A stretch of DNA of 20,865 nucleotides from Nevskiaceae bacterium (GCA_024234075.1 JACKOV010000014.1:1-20865), one strand, 5' to 3'. Counted from the stretch's first letter, positions 1-10,149 are shown. The notes: generated by a model from the sequence alone, not told the origin. Made by a program: numbers and translations.

Positions 1-1
1 C

Positions 2-229
2 GCGGCGGCCGAAATCGAAGCCCGCTTCGTGCCTCACCGGGCGAATCGCTGGCTCTGCGATCTACCGGGTCTGGCGTGCGACCGGCTGAGGCGACTCGGG
101 ATCGCCTCAGTCACTGGCGGTGAGGTCTGTACGGCCTCGGATCCGCAGCGTTTCTTTTCGCATCGCCGGGATGCGCCCCGGACAGGGCGGATGGCGGCGC
201 TGATCTGGCTGCAGCCGCGACAGGCGTGA
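2..229 (+). CDS. pgeF: Purine nucleoside phosphorylase/polyphenol oxidase family protein PgeF (YfiH, laccase domain), 3' end only
   Basis: This is the C-terminal 75 residues of a reading frame that enters from the left edge and stops with TGA at 227-229. The end matches the characteristic C-terminus of the YfiH/PgeF (Cu-oxidase_4) family: a VTGG-x-VCT segment, then SDPQRFFSHRRD, then GRMAALIWL. Family members are cytoplasmic enzymes with a Cys/His metal site, linked to purine nucleoside phosphorolysis and to peptidoglycan precursor editing. In E. coli the gene (yfiH) lies directly upstream of clpB, and clpB is found here one gene further on, which supports the call. The GTG at 29 is not treated as a start, because family-like sequence continues upstream of it to the window edge. 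Confidence 0.87.
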   Translation, partial: AAAEIEARFVPHRANRWLCDLPGLACDRLRRLGIASVTGGEVCTASDPQRFFSHRRDAPRTGRMAALIWLQPRQA

Positions 230-245
230 TGTTAGAATATAACGC
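229..245. promoter_or_regulatory. Zur-box-like operator overlapping an extended -10 element, upstream of the ZIP gene
   Basis: Positions 231-243 read GTTAGAATATAAC. With the flanking AT this matches 14 of 17 positions of the gammaproteobacterial Zur pattern ATGTTATAATATAACAT as I recall it. The block ends just before the TTG start at 246. It contains a possible extended -10 (TGT plus TAGAAT, 230-238), so Zn-loaded Zur bound here would block transcription. No good -35 is seen. Inference from motif similarity only. Confidence 0.55.
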
Positions 246-1025
246 TTGAGTACCCTGACTGCGATCATCCTGTTCACCCTGGCCAGTGGCGTGCTCAGTG
301 CCGCCATCGCGGGGCTGTTCCTGCTGTTGCCCGAGCGGCGCCGGGTCCAGGTGCTGCCGCATATGGTCAGCTTCGCCACCGGCGCGCTGCTGGGTGCCGC
401 GCTGCTGGCGCTGGTGCCGCATGCGATCCTCGGCGCGGGGCTGTTCCGGGTGCACAGCATCGGCGTGGCCCTGGTGGCCGGCATCGGCCTGTTTTTCGTG
501 CTCGAGAAGTTCCTGCTGTGGCGGCACTGCCATTCCGAGGACTACGAAACCCACGAGGTCCACGAGCACCACCGGCACAAGGCCTCGGGCGTGCTGGTGC
601 TGGCCGGCGATGCCCTGCACAACATTCTCGATGGCGTGCTGATCGCAGCGGCCTTCCTGACCGACTTCCATCTTGGCATGGTCACGGCGCTGGCGATCAT
701 GGCGCACGAAATCCCGCAGGAGGTCGGCAACTTCGCCGTGCTGCTGCATTCCGGCATGAGCCGCGCCCGGGCTTTCGCCTGGAACATCGCCACCAGCCTG
801 ACTGCCGTGCTGGGTGGCGTGGTGGCGTATTTCGCGCTGCGCCAGACGCTGGCCTGGCTGCCCTACGCCCTGGCGATCGCCGCCGCCAGCCTGCTGTATG
901 TCGCGGTCGCGGACCTCATCCCCGGCCTGCACCGGCGTGCGGACACCCGCGCGAGCCTGGCTCAGGTCGCGCTGATCACCGTGGGGGTCCTGGTGGTGGC
1001 CCTGGCGGAGAGCCACGCGCACTAG
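246..1025 (+). CDS. ZIP family divalent metal (probably zinc) transporter
   Basis: A 259-residue inner-membrane protein with about seven to eight hydrophobic helices and a His-rich cytoplasmic loop (HCHSEDYETHEVHEHHRH, roughly residues 93-110). Two helices carry the ZIP metal-site motifs, DALHNILDGVLIAAAF and AHEIPQEVGNFAVLL (HNxxDG and HExPQExGxF), so the family call is firm. ZIP proteins move Zn2+, and sometimes Fe2+ or Mn2+, into the cytoplasm. The TTG start at 246 is chosen because the first helix begins at once; the next ATG lies after that helix. There is no Shine-Dalgarno sequence, and a Zur-like box touches the start codon, so zinc uptake under Zur control is the best guess. The gene sits between pgeF and clpB, which are neighbours in E. 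coli, so it looks like an insertion into an old gene order. Confidence 0.9.
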   Translation: MSTLTAIILFTLASGVLSAAIAGLFLLLPERRRVQVLPHMVSFATGALLGAALLALVPHAILGAGLFRVHSIGVALVAGIGLFFVLEKFLLWRHCHSEDYETHEVHEHHRHKASGVLVLAGDALHNILDGVLIAAAFLTDFHLGMVTALAIMAHEIPQEVGNFAVLLHSGMSRARAFAWNIATSLTAVLGGVVAYFALRQTLAWLPYALAIAAASLLYVAVADLIPGLHRRADTRASLAQVALITVGVLVVALAESHAH

Positions 1026-1033
1026 CCCCCGGC

Positions 1034-1062
1034 CTTGCAAATCCGGTTCGCAGGCCCCACGT
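1034..1062 (+). promoter_or_regulatory. Sigma-32 (RpoH) type heat-shock promoter of clpB
   Basis: A -35 of CTTGCAA (1034-1040), a 14-nt spacer and a -10 of CCCCACGT (1055-1062) fit the RpoH consensus CTTGAAA-N11-16-CCCCATNT with one mismatch in each element. Transcription would begin near 1069, one or two bases before the clpB ATG at 1071. ClpB is a classic RpoH target, which adds weight. Confidence 0.7.
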
Positions 1063-1070
1063 TCGCGGGC

Positions 1071-3659
<2,589 letters not shown>

Positions 3660-3681
3660 GTCCGCTGGCCGGGTTCCGGGA

Positions 3682-3711
3682 TGGCGCCGCGCAACGGCAT
3701 GCGCGGCGCCA
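3682..3711 (+). terminator. Strong hairpin after clpB, terminator-like without a U tract
   Basis: The arms TGGCGCCGCGC (3682-3692) and GCGCGGCGCCA (3701-3711) form a perfect 11-bp stem around an 8-nt loop. No T run follows; instead a -10-like TATACT comes at 3716-3721, before the next gene. It may end or stabilise the clpB mRNA, or act as a partial terminator. Confidence 0.5.
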
Positions 3712-3744
3712 CCGCTATACTGCCCGGCAGGGAGGAGATTCCGG

Positions 3745-4176
3745 ATGCCGTTCTACGAATACGAGTGCTCGAGCTGCAAGTACTATACCGAGGTGCTGCA
3801 GAAGATCAGCGATTCACCGCTGCGCAAATGCCCGTCCTGCGGCAAAAGCACGTTCAAGAAGCTGATCTCCGCGCCGGTGTTCCGGCTCAAGGGCTCGGGC
3901 TGGTACGAGACGGACTTCAAGTCCGACAAGGAGAACAAGCGCAACCTCGCCGGTGGCGAGCGCGAGGAATCGCGCAGCGACGACAAGAAAGAGGCTGCCA
4001 GCTCGTCCGAGGCGCCGAAATCCGAACCAGCCAAGGCCGAGGCCGCCAAACCCGCTGCTGCCAAGCCGGGCGGGGACAAGCCCGCTGCCCGCCCACGTCG
4101 CAGCAGGGCCGCGGCCAAGGCGAAGGCCCCTTCGCGGGCGACGGCGAAGTCTGCCAAGAAGAAAGCACGTCGCTGA
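3745..4176 (+). CDS. FmdB family zinc-ribbon protein with long Lys/Ala/Pro-rich tail
   Basis: A 143-residue protein. Residues 1 to about 45 are the FmdB/CxxC_CXXC_SSSS zinc ribbon (start MPFYEYECSSCKYY; zinc ligands C8, C11, C29 and C32), followed by the usual FRLKGSGWYETDFK segment. From about residue 62 it becomes a low-complexity tail rich in Lys, Ala, Pro, Glu and Arg, ending in a strongly basic AKSAKKKARR. Family members are often only 70-110 residues long and their biochemical role is not well settled (regulatory or RNA/DNA-linked zinc ribbon). The start is clear: GGGAGGAG at 3730-3737 precedes the ATG at good distance. FmdB genes often sit just upstream of aspS in proteobacteria, as here, though the usual DUF502 gene between them is missing and a minus-strand gene lies there instead. 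Confidence 0.9.
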   Translation: MPFYEYECSSCKYYTEVLQKISDSPLRKCPSCGKSTFKKLISAPVFRLKGSGWYETDFKSDKENKRNLAGGEREESRSDDKKEAASSSEAPKSEPAKAEAAKPAAAKPGGDKPAARPRRSRAAAKAKAPSRATAKSAKKKARR

Positions 4177-4243
4177 TCGTTGGCGGCAGCGTGCCGCGGT
4201 GGAGCGGGCGTGCGCCGCGGTCGTCCGCGTTGCGGCGGTCGCC

Positions 4244-4606
4244 TCAGCCGTCGGTCGTGCGGCGACCGCGGGCGTTGCGGCGCTCCTCGCCCAGGTAGGC
4301 GGTGCTGGTGCGCAGTGATCTGCCCGTCTCAATATCCAGCAGGCGGCGTGGGCCGGAACGCCGGTCGTCGTGGTGCTTGTAGACGCAGCGGCAGCCCAGC
4401 GGGTTGGTGCAGCCGGTCAGCGGTAGCTTCGGCGCCTGCTCCGACAGGAAGCGCTGGCCGGCCACGAGCTGGGCCGACGGGCAGCCCGGGCGGCCGCACT
4501 CGATCGAGACGGCATGCCAGGGGTTCACGATCCGGATGCGCATGCCGGGGGTAGCCGGGTCGACTGCCGGCTTGCGCGGTCCGAATAGTTTCGCGCGGAT
4601 CACCAT
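4244..4606 (-). CDS. Conserved small Cys/His-rich protein of unknown function
   Basis: A 120-residue protein read from the ATG at 4606. I know no named family. It has an MRIRIVNPWHAVSIEC segment (residues 22-37), cysteines at 37, 42, 66, 72 and 74, and a CRCVYKHHDDRRSGPRR stretch (72-88), which together look like a possible metal site followed by an Arg-rich tail ending GRRTTDG. Similar RxVNPWHAV...CRYxHHxDRRSGxRR proteins occur, by my memory, in other gammaproteobacteria. The start is uncertain. ATG 4606 lies 7 nt after a possible -10 (GTTACT, 4619-4614), which is 17 nt from a perfect TTGACA (4642-4637), all on the minus strand. ATG 4543 would give 99 residues and begin exactly at the conserved segment. 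It is divergent from aspS. Confidence 0.65.
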   Translation of the reverse strand: MVIRAKLFGPRKPAVDPATPGMRIRIVNPWHAVSIECGRPGCPSAQLVAGQRFLSEQAPKLPLTGCTNPLGCRCVYKHHDDRRSGPRRLLDIETGRSLRTSTAYLGEERRNARGRRTTDG

Positions 4607-4613
4607 AGGGGGA

Positions 4614-4642
4614 AGTAACGCGGCTGCGGCGGCTTCTGTCAA
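4614..4642 (-). promoter_or_regulatory. Candidate sigma-70 promoter for the small Cys/His-rich gene
   Basis: On the minus strand a perfect -35 TTGACA (4642-4637) is followed after 17 nt by a weak -10 GTTACT (4619-4614), with the ATG at 4606 after 7 more nt. The -10 is poor (3 of 6). Support comes mainly from the -35, the ideal spacing and the same layout at other starts in the window. Confidence 0.35.
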
Positions 4643-4703
4643 TGCCGCAATTGAGCGACACTGCTGTTGCGTGGCGGCAAATTGCCCATGTATCAAGGAC
4701 TTG

Positions 4704-4732
4704 TTGCGCAGCGGTAAGCGCCTCCGTAACAT
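4704..4732 (+). promoter_or_regulatory. Candidate sigma-70 promoter of aspS
   Basis: TTGCGC (4704-4709), a 17-nt spacer and TAACAT (4727-4732). Transcription would start near 4739-4740, leaving 4-5 nt before the ATG at 4744. A second possible pair, TTGCGT (4667-4672) and TATCAA (4691-4696) with an 18-nt spacer, would give a leader of about 40 nt. Confidence 0.45.
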
Positions 4733-4743
4733 CCCCGGCCCTT

Positions 4744-6567
4744 ATGCGCACTCACTACTGCGGACAAATTGACGAGCGGCTGGCCGGTTCGACCGTGACG
4801 GTCGCCGGCTGGGTTCACCGGCGGCGCGACCATGGCGGAGTCATCTTCGTCGACTTGCGCGACCGCGAGGGCCTGTTGCAGGTCGTGTTCGACCCCGATC
4901 AGGCGGCGATGTTCGCCGAGGCCGAGAAGCTGCGGCACGAGTTCGTGCTGCGGGTCACCGGCAAGGTGCGCGAGCGTCCCGCGGGCACCCAGAACGCCAA
5001 CCTGCCGTCGGGCAAGGTCGAGGTGCTCGCGCAGCAGCTCGAATTGCTGAACCGGTCCGAACCGCTGCCCTTCCAGCTCGACGAGCAGGCTTCGGAAGAA
5101 GTGCGGTTGCGCTACCGCTATCTCGATCTGCGCCGCGAGGTGATGAGCCAGCGGCTGCGGCAGCGCCATCAGATCACCCGCGCCATGCGCCAGTATCTCG
5201 ATGATGCCGGCTTCATCGACATCGAGACGCCGATGCTGACCAAGGCGACGCCCGAAGGTGCGCGCGACTATCTCGTGCCGTCGCGCACCCATCCCGGCAA
5301 ATTCTTCGCGCTGCCGCAGTCGCCGCAGATCTTCAAGCAGCTGCTGATGGTGTCGGGCTTCGACCGCTATTACCAGATCGTGCGTTGCTTCCGCGACGAG
5401 GATCTGCGTGCCGATCGCCAGCCCGACTTCACCCAGATCGATATCGAAACCTCGTTCCTGTCGCAGCAGGACATCATGGACCTGATGGAGCGGCTGATCC
5501 GCCACCTGTTCAAGGCCGTGATCGACGTCGAGCTGCCGGATCCGTTTCCGCGGCTGAGCTATGCCGAGGCGATGCGCCGCTATGCCAGCGACAAGCCGGA
5601 TCTGCGCGTGCCGCTGGAATTGGTCGATGTCGCGGATCTGGTCGCCGACTGCGACTTCAAGGTCTTCGCCGGCCCGGCGCGGGATCCCAAGGGGCGCGTC
5701 GCGGCGCTGCGTCTGCCCGGCGGCGGGCGGCTGACGCGCAAGGAAATCGACGACTACACGGCTTTCGTCGCGCGCTATGGCGCGAAAGGCCTGGCCTACG
5801 TCAAGGTCAACGAGGTCGCGCGTGGCCGCGACGGCTTGCAGTCGCCGATCATCAAGTTCCTGTCCGACGCTGCGGTTGCGGGTATTCTGCAGCGCACCGG
5901 CGCGGTCGACGGCGACCTGGTGTTCTTCGGTGCGGACAGCGCGCGTGTCGTCAACGACGCGCTCGGCGCGCTGCGCCTCAAGGCCGGCAACGACCTGGGA
6001 CTGGCCACGGCCGGCTGGCGTCCGCTCTGGGTCGTCGATTTCCCGATGTTCGAGTTCGATGCCGACGAGCAGCGCTGGGCGGCGATGCATCACCCGTTCA
6101 CTTCGCCGCAGAGTCTCGATCCGGAGGCATTGCGGGGCGATCCGGGCGGGGCGCTGGCCATGGCTTACGACATGGTGCTGAACGGTTCGGAAATCGGCGG
6201 CGGCTCGGTGCGTATCCATCGCCAGGAATTGCAGTCGACGGTGTTCGACCTGCTCGGCATCGATCCCGAAGAGGCGCGACGCAAGTTCGGTTTCCTGCTC
6301 GATGCGCTGAAGTTCGGTGCGCCGCCGCATGGTGGCATCGCTTTCGGCCTCGATCGGTTGGCGATGCTGATTTCCGGGGCGGACAGCATCCGCGACGTCA
6401 TCGCGTTCCCGAAGACCCAGACCGCGGCTTGTCCGTTGACCGATGCGCCCACGGAGGTCACCGACAAGCAGCTGCGCGAACTGCATATCCGGGTGCGGCA
6501 GCCGCCAGGTCAGACGCCGCCGGGGCCGACGACGACGCCCGGCGGGGCGGCGAGGACCCAGGACTGA
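4744..6567 (+). CDS. aspS: Aspartyl-tRNA synthetase, predicted non-discriminating (Asp/Asn)
   Basis: A 607-residue class IIb synthetase (E. coli 590). It has an N-terminal OB-fold anticodon-binding domain (to about 110), then the class II core interrupted by the bacterial GAD insertion (about 290-420). Motif 2 lies in FRDEDLRADRQPDFTQID and motif 3 in GLDRLAMLISG. It charges tRNA with Asp in the cytoplasm. In the anticodon domain His30 (RRRDHGG) and Gly81 (RPAGTQN) match His31 and Gly82 of the non-discriminating Pseudomonas aeruginosa enzyme, whereas E. coli has Leu at the first site. It is therefore predicted to charge tRNA(Asn) too, for later amidation by GatCAB. The end carries a Pro/Thr/Gly-rich tail of about 20 residues. 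The start at 4744 (MRTHYCGQI) matches the family N-terminus; no Shine-Dalgarno sequence is seen. Confidence 0.97.
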   Translation: MRTHYCGQIDERLAGSTVTVAGWVHRRRDHGGVIFVDLRDREGLLQVVFDPDQAAMFAEAEKLRHEFVLRVTGKVRERPAGTQNANLPSGKVEVLAQQLELLNRSEPLPFQLDEQASEEVRLRYRYLDLRREVMSQRLRQRHQITRAMRQYLDDAGFIDIETPMLTKATPEGARDYLVPSRTHPGKFFALPQSPQIFKQLLMVSGFDRYYQIVRCFRDEDLRADRQPDFTQIDIETSFLSQQDIMDLMERLIRHLFKAVIDVELPDPFPRLSYAEAMRRYASDKPDLRVPLELVDVADLVADCDFKVFAGPARDPKGRVAALRLPGGGRLTRKEIDDYTAFVARYGAKGLAYVKVNEVARGRDGLQSPIIKFLSDAAVAGILQRTGAVDGDLVFFGADSARVVNDALGALRLKAGNDLGLATAGWRPLWVVDFPMFEFDADEQRWAAMHHPFTSPQSLDPEALRGDPGGALAMAYDMVLNGSEIGGGSVRIHRQELQSTVFDLLGIDPEEARRKFGFLLDALKFGAPPHGGIAFGLDRLAMLISGADSIRDVIAFPKTQTAACPLTDAPTEVTDKQLRELHIRVRQPPGQTPPGPTTTPGGAARTQD

Positions 6568-6657
6568 GCAGCAGCAACTGCCACCCGTCGCGCGAGGCGA
6601 CGCTGTCAGCATGCTGACACGCTGCGGCGATTGTCCTCGAGTGCGCGAGGTCCGGCC

Positions 6658-7302
6658 ATGACGGCCGCCCGCGTGGTCTTCGTCCATGGTCTCTGGATGA
6701 CCGGTGCCGAACTGCGTTGGTTGCGGCGCCGCCTCGAGTCCCGATTCGATTTCGATACCGAAATCTTCACCTACCGCACGGTCAGCGAACCGCTCGATTC
6801 CGTTCTCGCGCGCCTGGCCACTACCGTTTCGCGCGGCGGCACTTCGCAGACCGTGCACGTCATCGGCCACAGCCTGGGCGGCGTGGTGGCCTGCCGGCTG
6901 TTCGAGCGCCATCCCGAACTGCCACCCGGACGGGTGCTGTGCCTCGGCTCGCCCCTCGCCGGCAGCCAGGCCGCCCGCCGGTTCGAGCGCTTCAAGTTCG
7001 GCCATCGGATGATCGGCGCGCTGGTCATCGCAGAGCTGCTTGGTAACGCCGAATGCCGCTGGACCATGGCACGCGAGCTCGGTGTGATTGCCGGCACCCG
7101 GCCGGTGGGACTGGGGCGCCTGGTCGCCGGTTTCAGCGAACCGAACGATGGCACCGTGGCGCTGCGCGAGACCCGTATCGAAGGTGCGACCGATCACCTC
7201 GCGCTGCCGGTCAGCCATTTCGGCATGCTGCTGTCGAACCGCGTAGCCGACGAATGTGGCCGCTTCCTGCGCGACGGGCGCTTCAGTTTGCGGGCGGCTT
7301 GA
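6658..7302 (+). CDS. Alpha/beta hydrolase, lipase/PGAP1-like
   Basis: A 214-residue single-domain hydrolase. The first strand and oxyanion region (VVFVHGLWMTG, residues 6-16) and the nucleophile elbow GHSLGG with Ser72 are clear. Asp164 (NDGTVALRET) and His187 (SHFGML) are the likely rest of the triad. The DGTV...ET segment is typical of small esterase/lipase-like members. The substrate is unknown, and with no signal peptide it is probably cytoplasmic. ATG 6658 is chosen because HG-motif spacing from the start is normal and GCGAGG lies about 8 nt upstream; an in-frame TTG at 6631 is an alternative. It follows aspS after 90 nt and its last 20 nt overlap the 3' end of mutS on the other strand. 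Confidence 0.85.
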   Translation: MTAARVVFVHGLWMTGAELRWLRRRLESRFDFDTEIFTYRTVSEPLDSVLARLATTVSRGGTSQTVHVIGHSLGGVVACRLFERHPELPPGRVLCLGSPLAGSQAARRFERFKFGHRMIGALVIAELLGNAECRWTMARELGVIAGTRPVGLGRLVAGFSEPNDGTVALRETRIEGATDHLALPVSHFGMLLSNRVADECGRFLRDGRFSLRAA

Positions 7303-9949
7303 GGCCGGCAAGTCCCGCCAGTTCGTAGACGAGCTCCAGTGCCGCGCGGGGTGTCAGGCTGTCCGGATCGACGGCATTCAACCGCTCGCGCAATCGATGC
7401 GCGCCTTCGTCCGGGGTCGTGGCGGGGGGGCGGTTCTCGTCGGCATCCGTAGTGCCGGCATCGTCGGCGGCAAGCGGCGGCCCGAACGGCAACTCGGCCT
7501 GTGGTCCCGCAGCCAGTGCCGCATGCCGCGCGGCCTGCGCCTCGAGCTCGGCGAGGTAACGGCGCGCCTGCGTGATCACCTCGCGCGGCACGCCGGCGAG
7601 CTGTGCGACCGCGAGGCCGTAACTGCGGCTTGCCGGCCCGGGCTGCACGGCATGCAGGAAAACAATACCGTCGCGATGCTCAGCGGCATCCAGGTGCACG
7701 TTGGCGACCCCCTCGACTTCGTCGGCCAGCGAGGTCAGCTCGAAGTAGTGGGTGGCGAACAGCGTGAACGCCCGCAGCCGTTCGGCGATGTGCCGCGCCG
7801 TCGCCCAGGCGAGCGACAGTCCATCGAACGTGCTGGTCCCGCGGCCGATTTCGTCCATCAGGATCAGGCTGCGTTCGCTGGCGTTGTGCAGGATGTTGGC
7901 CGTCTCGCTCATCTCGACCATGAACGTCGAGCGTCCGCCGGCAAGATCGTCGCCGGCACCGATGCGGGTGAAGATCCGGTCGAGCGGCCCCAGCGTCGCG
8001 CGCTGCGCCGGCACGAACGAACCGATGTGCGCGAGAATCGCGATCAACGCCGCCTGTCGCATGTAGGTCGACTTGCCGCCCATGTTCGGGCCCGTGATCA
8101 CCAGCATCCGGGTGCGCGCATCGAGGAACAGATCGTTCGGCACGAACGGCGCCTCGCTGAAGTGCTCGACCACCGGATGCCGGCCGGCGACGATTTCCAG
8201 CACCGGCTCCGCGACCAGTGTCGGCTCGCTCCAGCGCAGGCTGGTGGCGCGCTCGGCCAGTGCCGCCAACGCATCGGCCATGGACAATGCCGTCGCCGTG
8301 TCCTGCAACGCTGCGAGCCGATCGACGAGTTGCTGCAACAGCTCGTCGTAGAGCGCCTTTTCGCGGGCCAGGGATTTCTCGCGCGCGCCCAGCACCTTGT
8401 CTTCGAAGCCCTTGAGTTCGGGTGTGATGAAGCGTTCCGCGTTCTTGACGGTCTGGCGACGCAGGTAGTCGGCGGGCACACGCTCGGCCTGCGTGCGGCT
8501 GATTTCGATGAAAAAGCCCTGCACGCGGTTGTAGCCGAGCTTGAGCTGCGGAATGCCGGTACGCGCCCGTTCGCGCGCTTCGAGCTCGAGCAGGAAGCCG
8601 TCGGTGTTCGAGGCAATGTGCCGCAGCTCGTCGAGCTCCGCGTCGTAGCCGGTCGCGATCACTCCGCCGTCACGGACGAAGGTCGCGGGTTCGTCCGCGA
8701 TCGCCCGCTGCAGCAGCTCGAGGACCTCCGGGTGTTCGCCGCTGGCGGCATGCAGCGACTGCAGCAGCGGCGAGTCGAGCGCCGCCAGCGCGGCGCGCAC
8801 TGCCGGCAGTCGGGTCAGCGACAGACGCAAGCCGGCGAGGTCGCGCGGCCGGGCCGAGCGCAGCGCCACGCGTGCGAGGATGCGCTCGATGTCGCCGATC
8901 CCCTGCAACTGCTCGCGCAGATCTTCGTAGCGCCGTCCTTCGCCGAGCGTGCGGACCGCGTGGTAGCGCTGACGCAGCGCGACCGGATCGGTGATCGGGC
9001 GATTCAACAGGCGCCGCAGCGCCCGCGCGCCCATCGCCGTCACGGTGGTATCGAGCAGCGCGCGCAGGCTCGCGTCCTCGCGCTCGCCCGTGGCGACGTC
9101 GATCTCCAGATTGCGGCGGGTGGCGGCGTCGATCTGCAGCGCTTCGTCGCGTTCCTCGACCCGCAGTGCGCGCAGATGCGGCAGCGCTGCTTTCTGCGTA
9201 TCGCGCACGTACTGCAGCAGTCCGCCGGCCGCGCGTACCCCGAGCGGCAGCACGTCGGCGCCATAGCCCCGCAGGTCGAGCGTGCCGAGCTGATCGGTCA
9301 GCTGGCGCGATGCGGTCGAGAATTCGAAATGCCAGGGTGGCCGCGCCCGCGCGGCGCAGGAAGTTCCCGGCGGCAGCGCGGTGCCCACCGCCTGATCCTC
9401 CGGCGCGAGCAACTCGGCCGGCCGCAGGCGTTCCAGCTCGGCGGCGAGCGCGATGTCGTCGTCGCCCTCCAGTACGCTGAAGCGCCCGGCCGCGAGATCC
9501 AGCCAGGCGAGACCGAAGCGCGCCCCGTCCCGTACCACCGCCGCGAGCAGCGTATCGCGCTTCTCGTCGAGCAAGGCCGCATCGGTGACCGTGCCGGGTG
9601 TCACGACCCGCACCACCTGCCGCTCGACCGGGCCCTTGGACTTGGCGGGATCGCCGATCTGCTCGCAGATCGCCACCGACTCGCCCTTGCGCACCAGTCG
9701 TCCGAGATAGTTCTCGAGCGCATGTACCGGCACACCGGCCATCGGGATCGGTGCCCCCGCGGACTGGCCGCGGGCCGTCAGGGTGATGTCGAGCAGCCGC
9801 GCCGCCCGCCGGGCGTCGTCGTAGAACAGCTCGTAGAAATCGCCCATCCGGTAGAACAGCAGAACGTCGGGGTTCTGCGCCTTGATGCGCAGGTACTGCT
9901 GCATCATCGGCGTGTGGGCGGTGTGTGTGCTCGTATCCGTATCTTTCAC
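7283..9949 (-). CDS. mutS: DNA mismatch repair protein MutS
   Basis: An 888-residue protein (E. coli 853) that recognises mismatches and small loops and recruits MutL. Domains in order: the mismatch-binding domain with the Phe-x-Glu wedge at F38-Y-E40 (in YRMGDFYELF); connector; lever and clamp; and the ABC-type ATPase with Walker A GPNMGGKS at 620-627 and Walker B LILMDEIGRGTSTFDG. The C-terminal part is less conserved and includes an acidic/Ala-rich linker before a final dimerisation-like segment. The start is GTG at 9949, about 10 nt after a GGGTGA; its AHTPMMQQYLRIK matches the E. coli N-terminus, and internal ATGs at residues 15-16 are less likely. Nothing closely linked precedes it except the remnant of an AraC regulator. 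Confidence 0.97.
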   Translation of the reverse strand: MKDTDTSTHTAHTPMMQQYLRIKAQNPDVLLFYRMGDFYELFYDDARRAARLLDITLTARGQSAGAPIPMAGVPVHALENYLGRLVRKGESVAICEQIGDPAKSKGPVERQVVRVVTPGTVTDAALLDEKRDTLLAAVVRDGARFGLAWLDLAAGRFSVLEGDDDIALAAELERLRPAELLAPEDQAVGTALPPGTSCAARARPPWHFEFSTASRQLTDQLGTLDLRGYGADVLPLGVRAAGGLLQYVRDTQKAALPHLRALRVEERDEALQIDAATRRNLEIDVATGEREDASLRALLDTTVTAMGARALRRLLNRPITDPVALRQRYHAVRTLGEGRRYEDLREQLQGIGDIERILARVALRSARPRDLAGLRLSLTRLPAVRAALAALDSPLLQSLHAASGEHPEVLELLQRAIADEPATFVRDGGVIATGYDAELDELRHIASNTDGFLLELEARERARTGIPQLKLGYNRVQGFFIEISRTQAERVPADYLRRQTVKNAERFITPELKGFEDKVLGAREKSLAREKALYDELLQQLVDRLAALQDTATALSMADALAALAERATSLRWSEPTLVAEPVLEIVAGRHPVVEHFSEAPFVPNDLFLDARTRMLVITGPNMGGKSTYMRQAALIAILAHIGSFVPAQRATLGPLDRIFTRIGAGDDLAGGRSTFMVEMSETANILHNASERSLILMDEIGRGTSTFDGLSLAWATARHIAERLRAFTLFATHYFELTSLADEVEGVANVHLDAAEHRDGIVFLHAVQPGPASRSYGLAVAQLAGVPREVITQARRYLAELEAQAARHAALAAGPQAELPFGPPLAADDAGTTDADENRPPATTPDEGAHRLRERLNAVDPDSLTPRAALELVYELAGLAGLKPPAN

Positions 9950-9982
9950 TTTGTCACCCGCTCGACGTCGCGGCAGTTCTGA

Positions 9983-10146
9983 TCAAACCAAGTTCCGCGG
10001 GGACATTCCGATTCTGGCCGTGAATGCGCGCGACAGCGCCGAGGAGTTTGCATACCCCGGCTCTTCGGTCAATCGCTGGCATCGAGAGCGTTCGAGCAGG
10101 CGGGAGAGCCGGTCGATGTTGGGGCGGAGGATGAGCGCTTGAACAA
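9983..10146 (-). pseudogene. Remnant of an AraC family regulator with large internal deletion
   Basis: Read on the minus strand, 10146 down to the stop TGA at 9985-9983 gives an uninterrupted frame with two recognisable pieces. The segment NIDRLSRLLERSR corresponds to PIDRLSGILERFR at the extreme N-terminus of the intact AraC protein encoded at 12709-13590. It runs directly into TEEPGYANSSALSRAFTARI and the following GMSPRNL, which corresponds to the C-terminal recognition region of the same protein (GELGYANPSALSRAFAARVGLAPREWL). About 220 residues in between, including the cupin domain and the first helix-turn-helix, are missing. The position where the intact gene has its ATG reads AGC here, so the start is also lost. 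The remnant keeps the same place relative to the operator block at 10150 as the intact gene has at 13601. It is surely non-functional as a regulator unless translated from elsewhere. Confidence 0.75.
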
Positions 10147-10149
10147 GAT

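Noticed and set aside
4693..7311. Minus-strand open frame of over 870 codons opposite aspS and the hydrolase
   Set aside because: It is an antisense shadow of well-supported genes in GC-rich DNA; its translation is rich in Arg, Ala, His and Gln and shows no family motif.
7256..9982. Plus-strand open frame of over 900 codons opposite mutS
   Set aside because: Antisense shadow; mutS on the minus strand has all family motifs, while this frame has a typical shadow composition.
9882..10142. Plus-strand frame of 86 codons upstream of the AhpD-like gene
   Set aside because: It overlaps the mutS start and the AraC remnant; the homology signal is on the minus strand.
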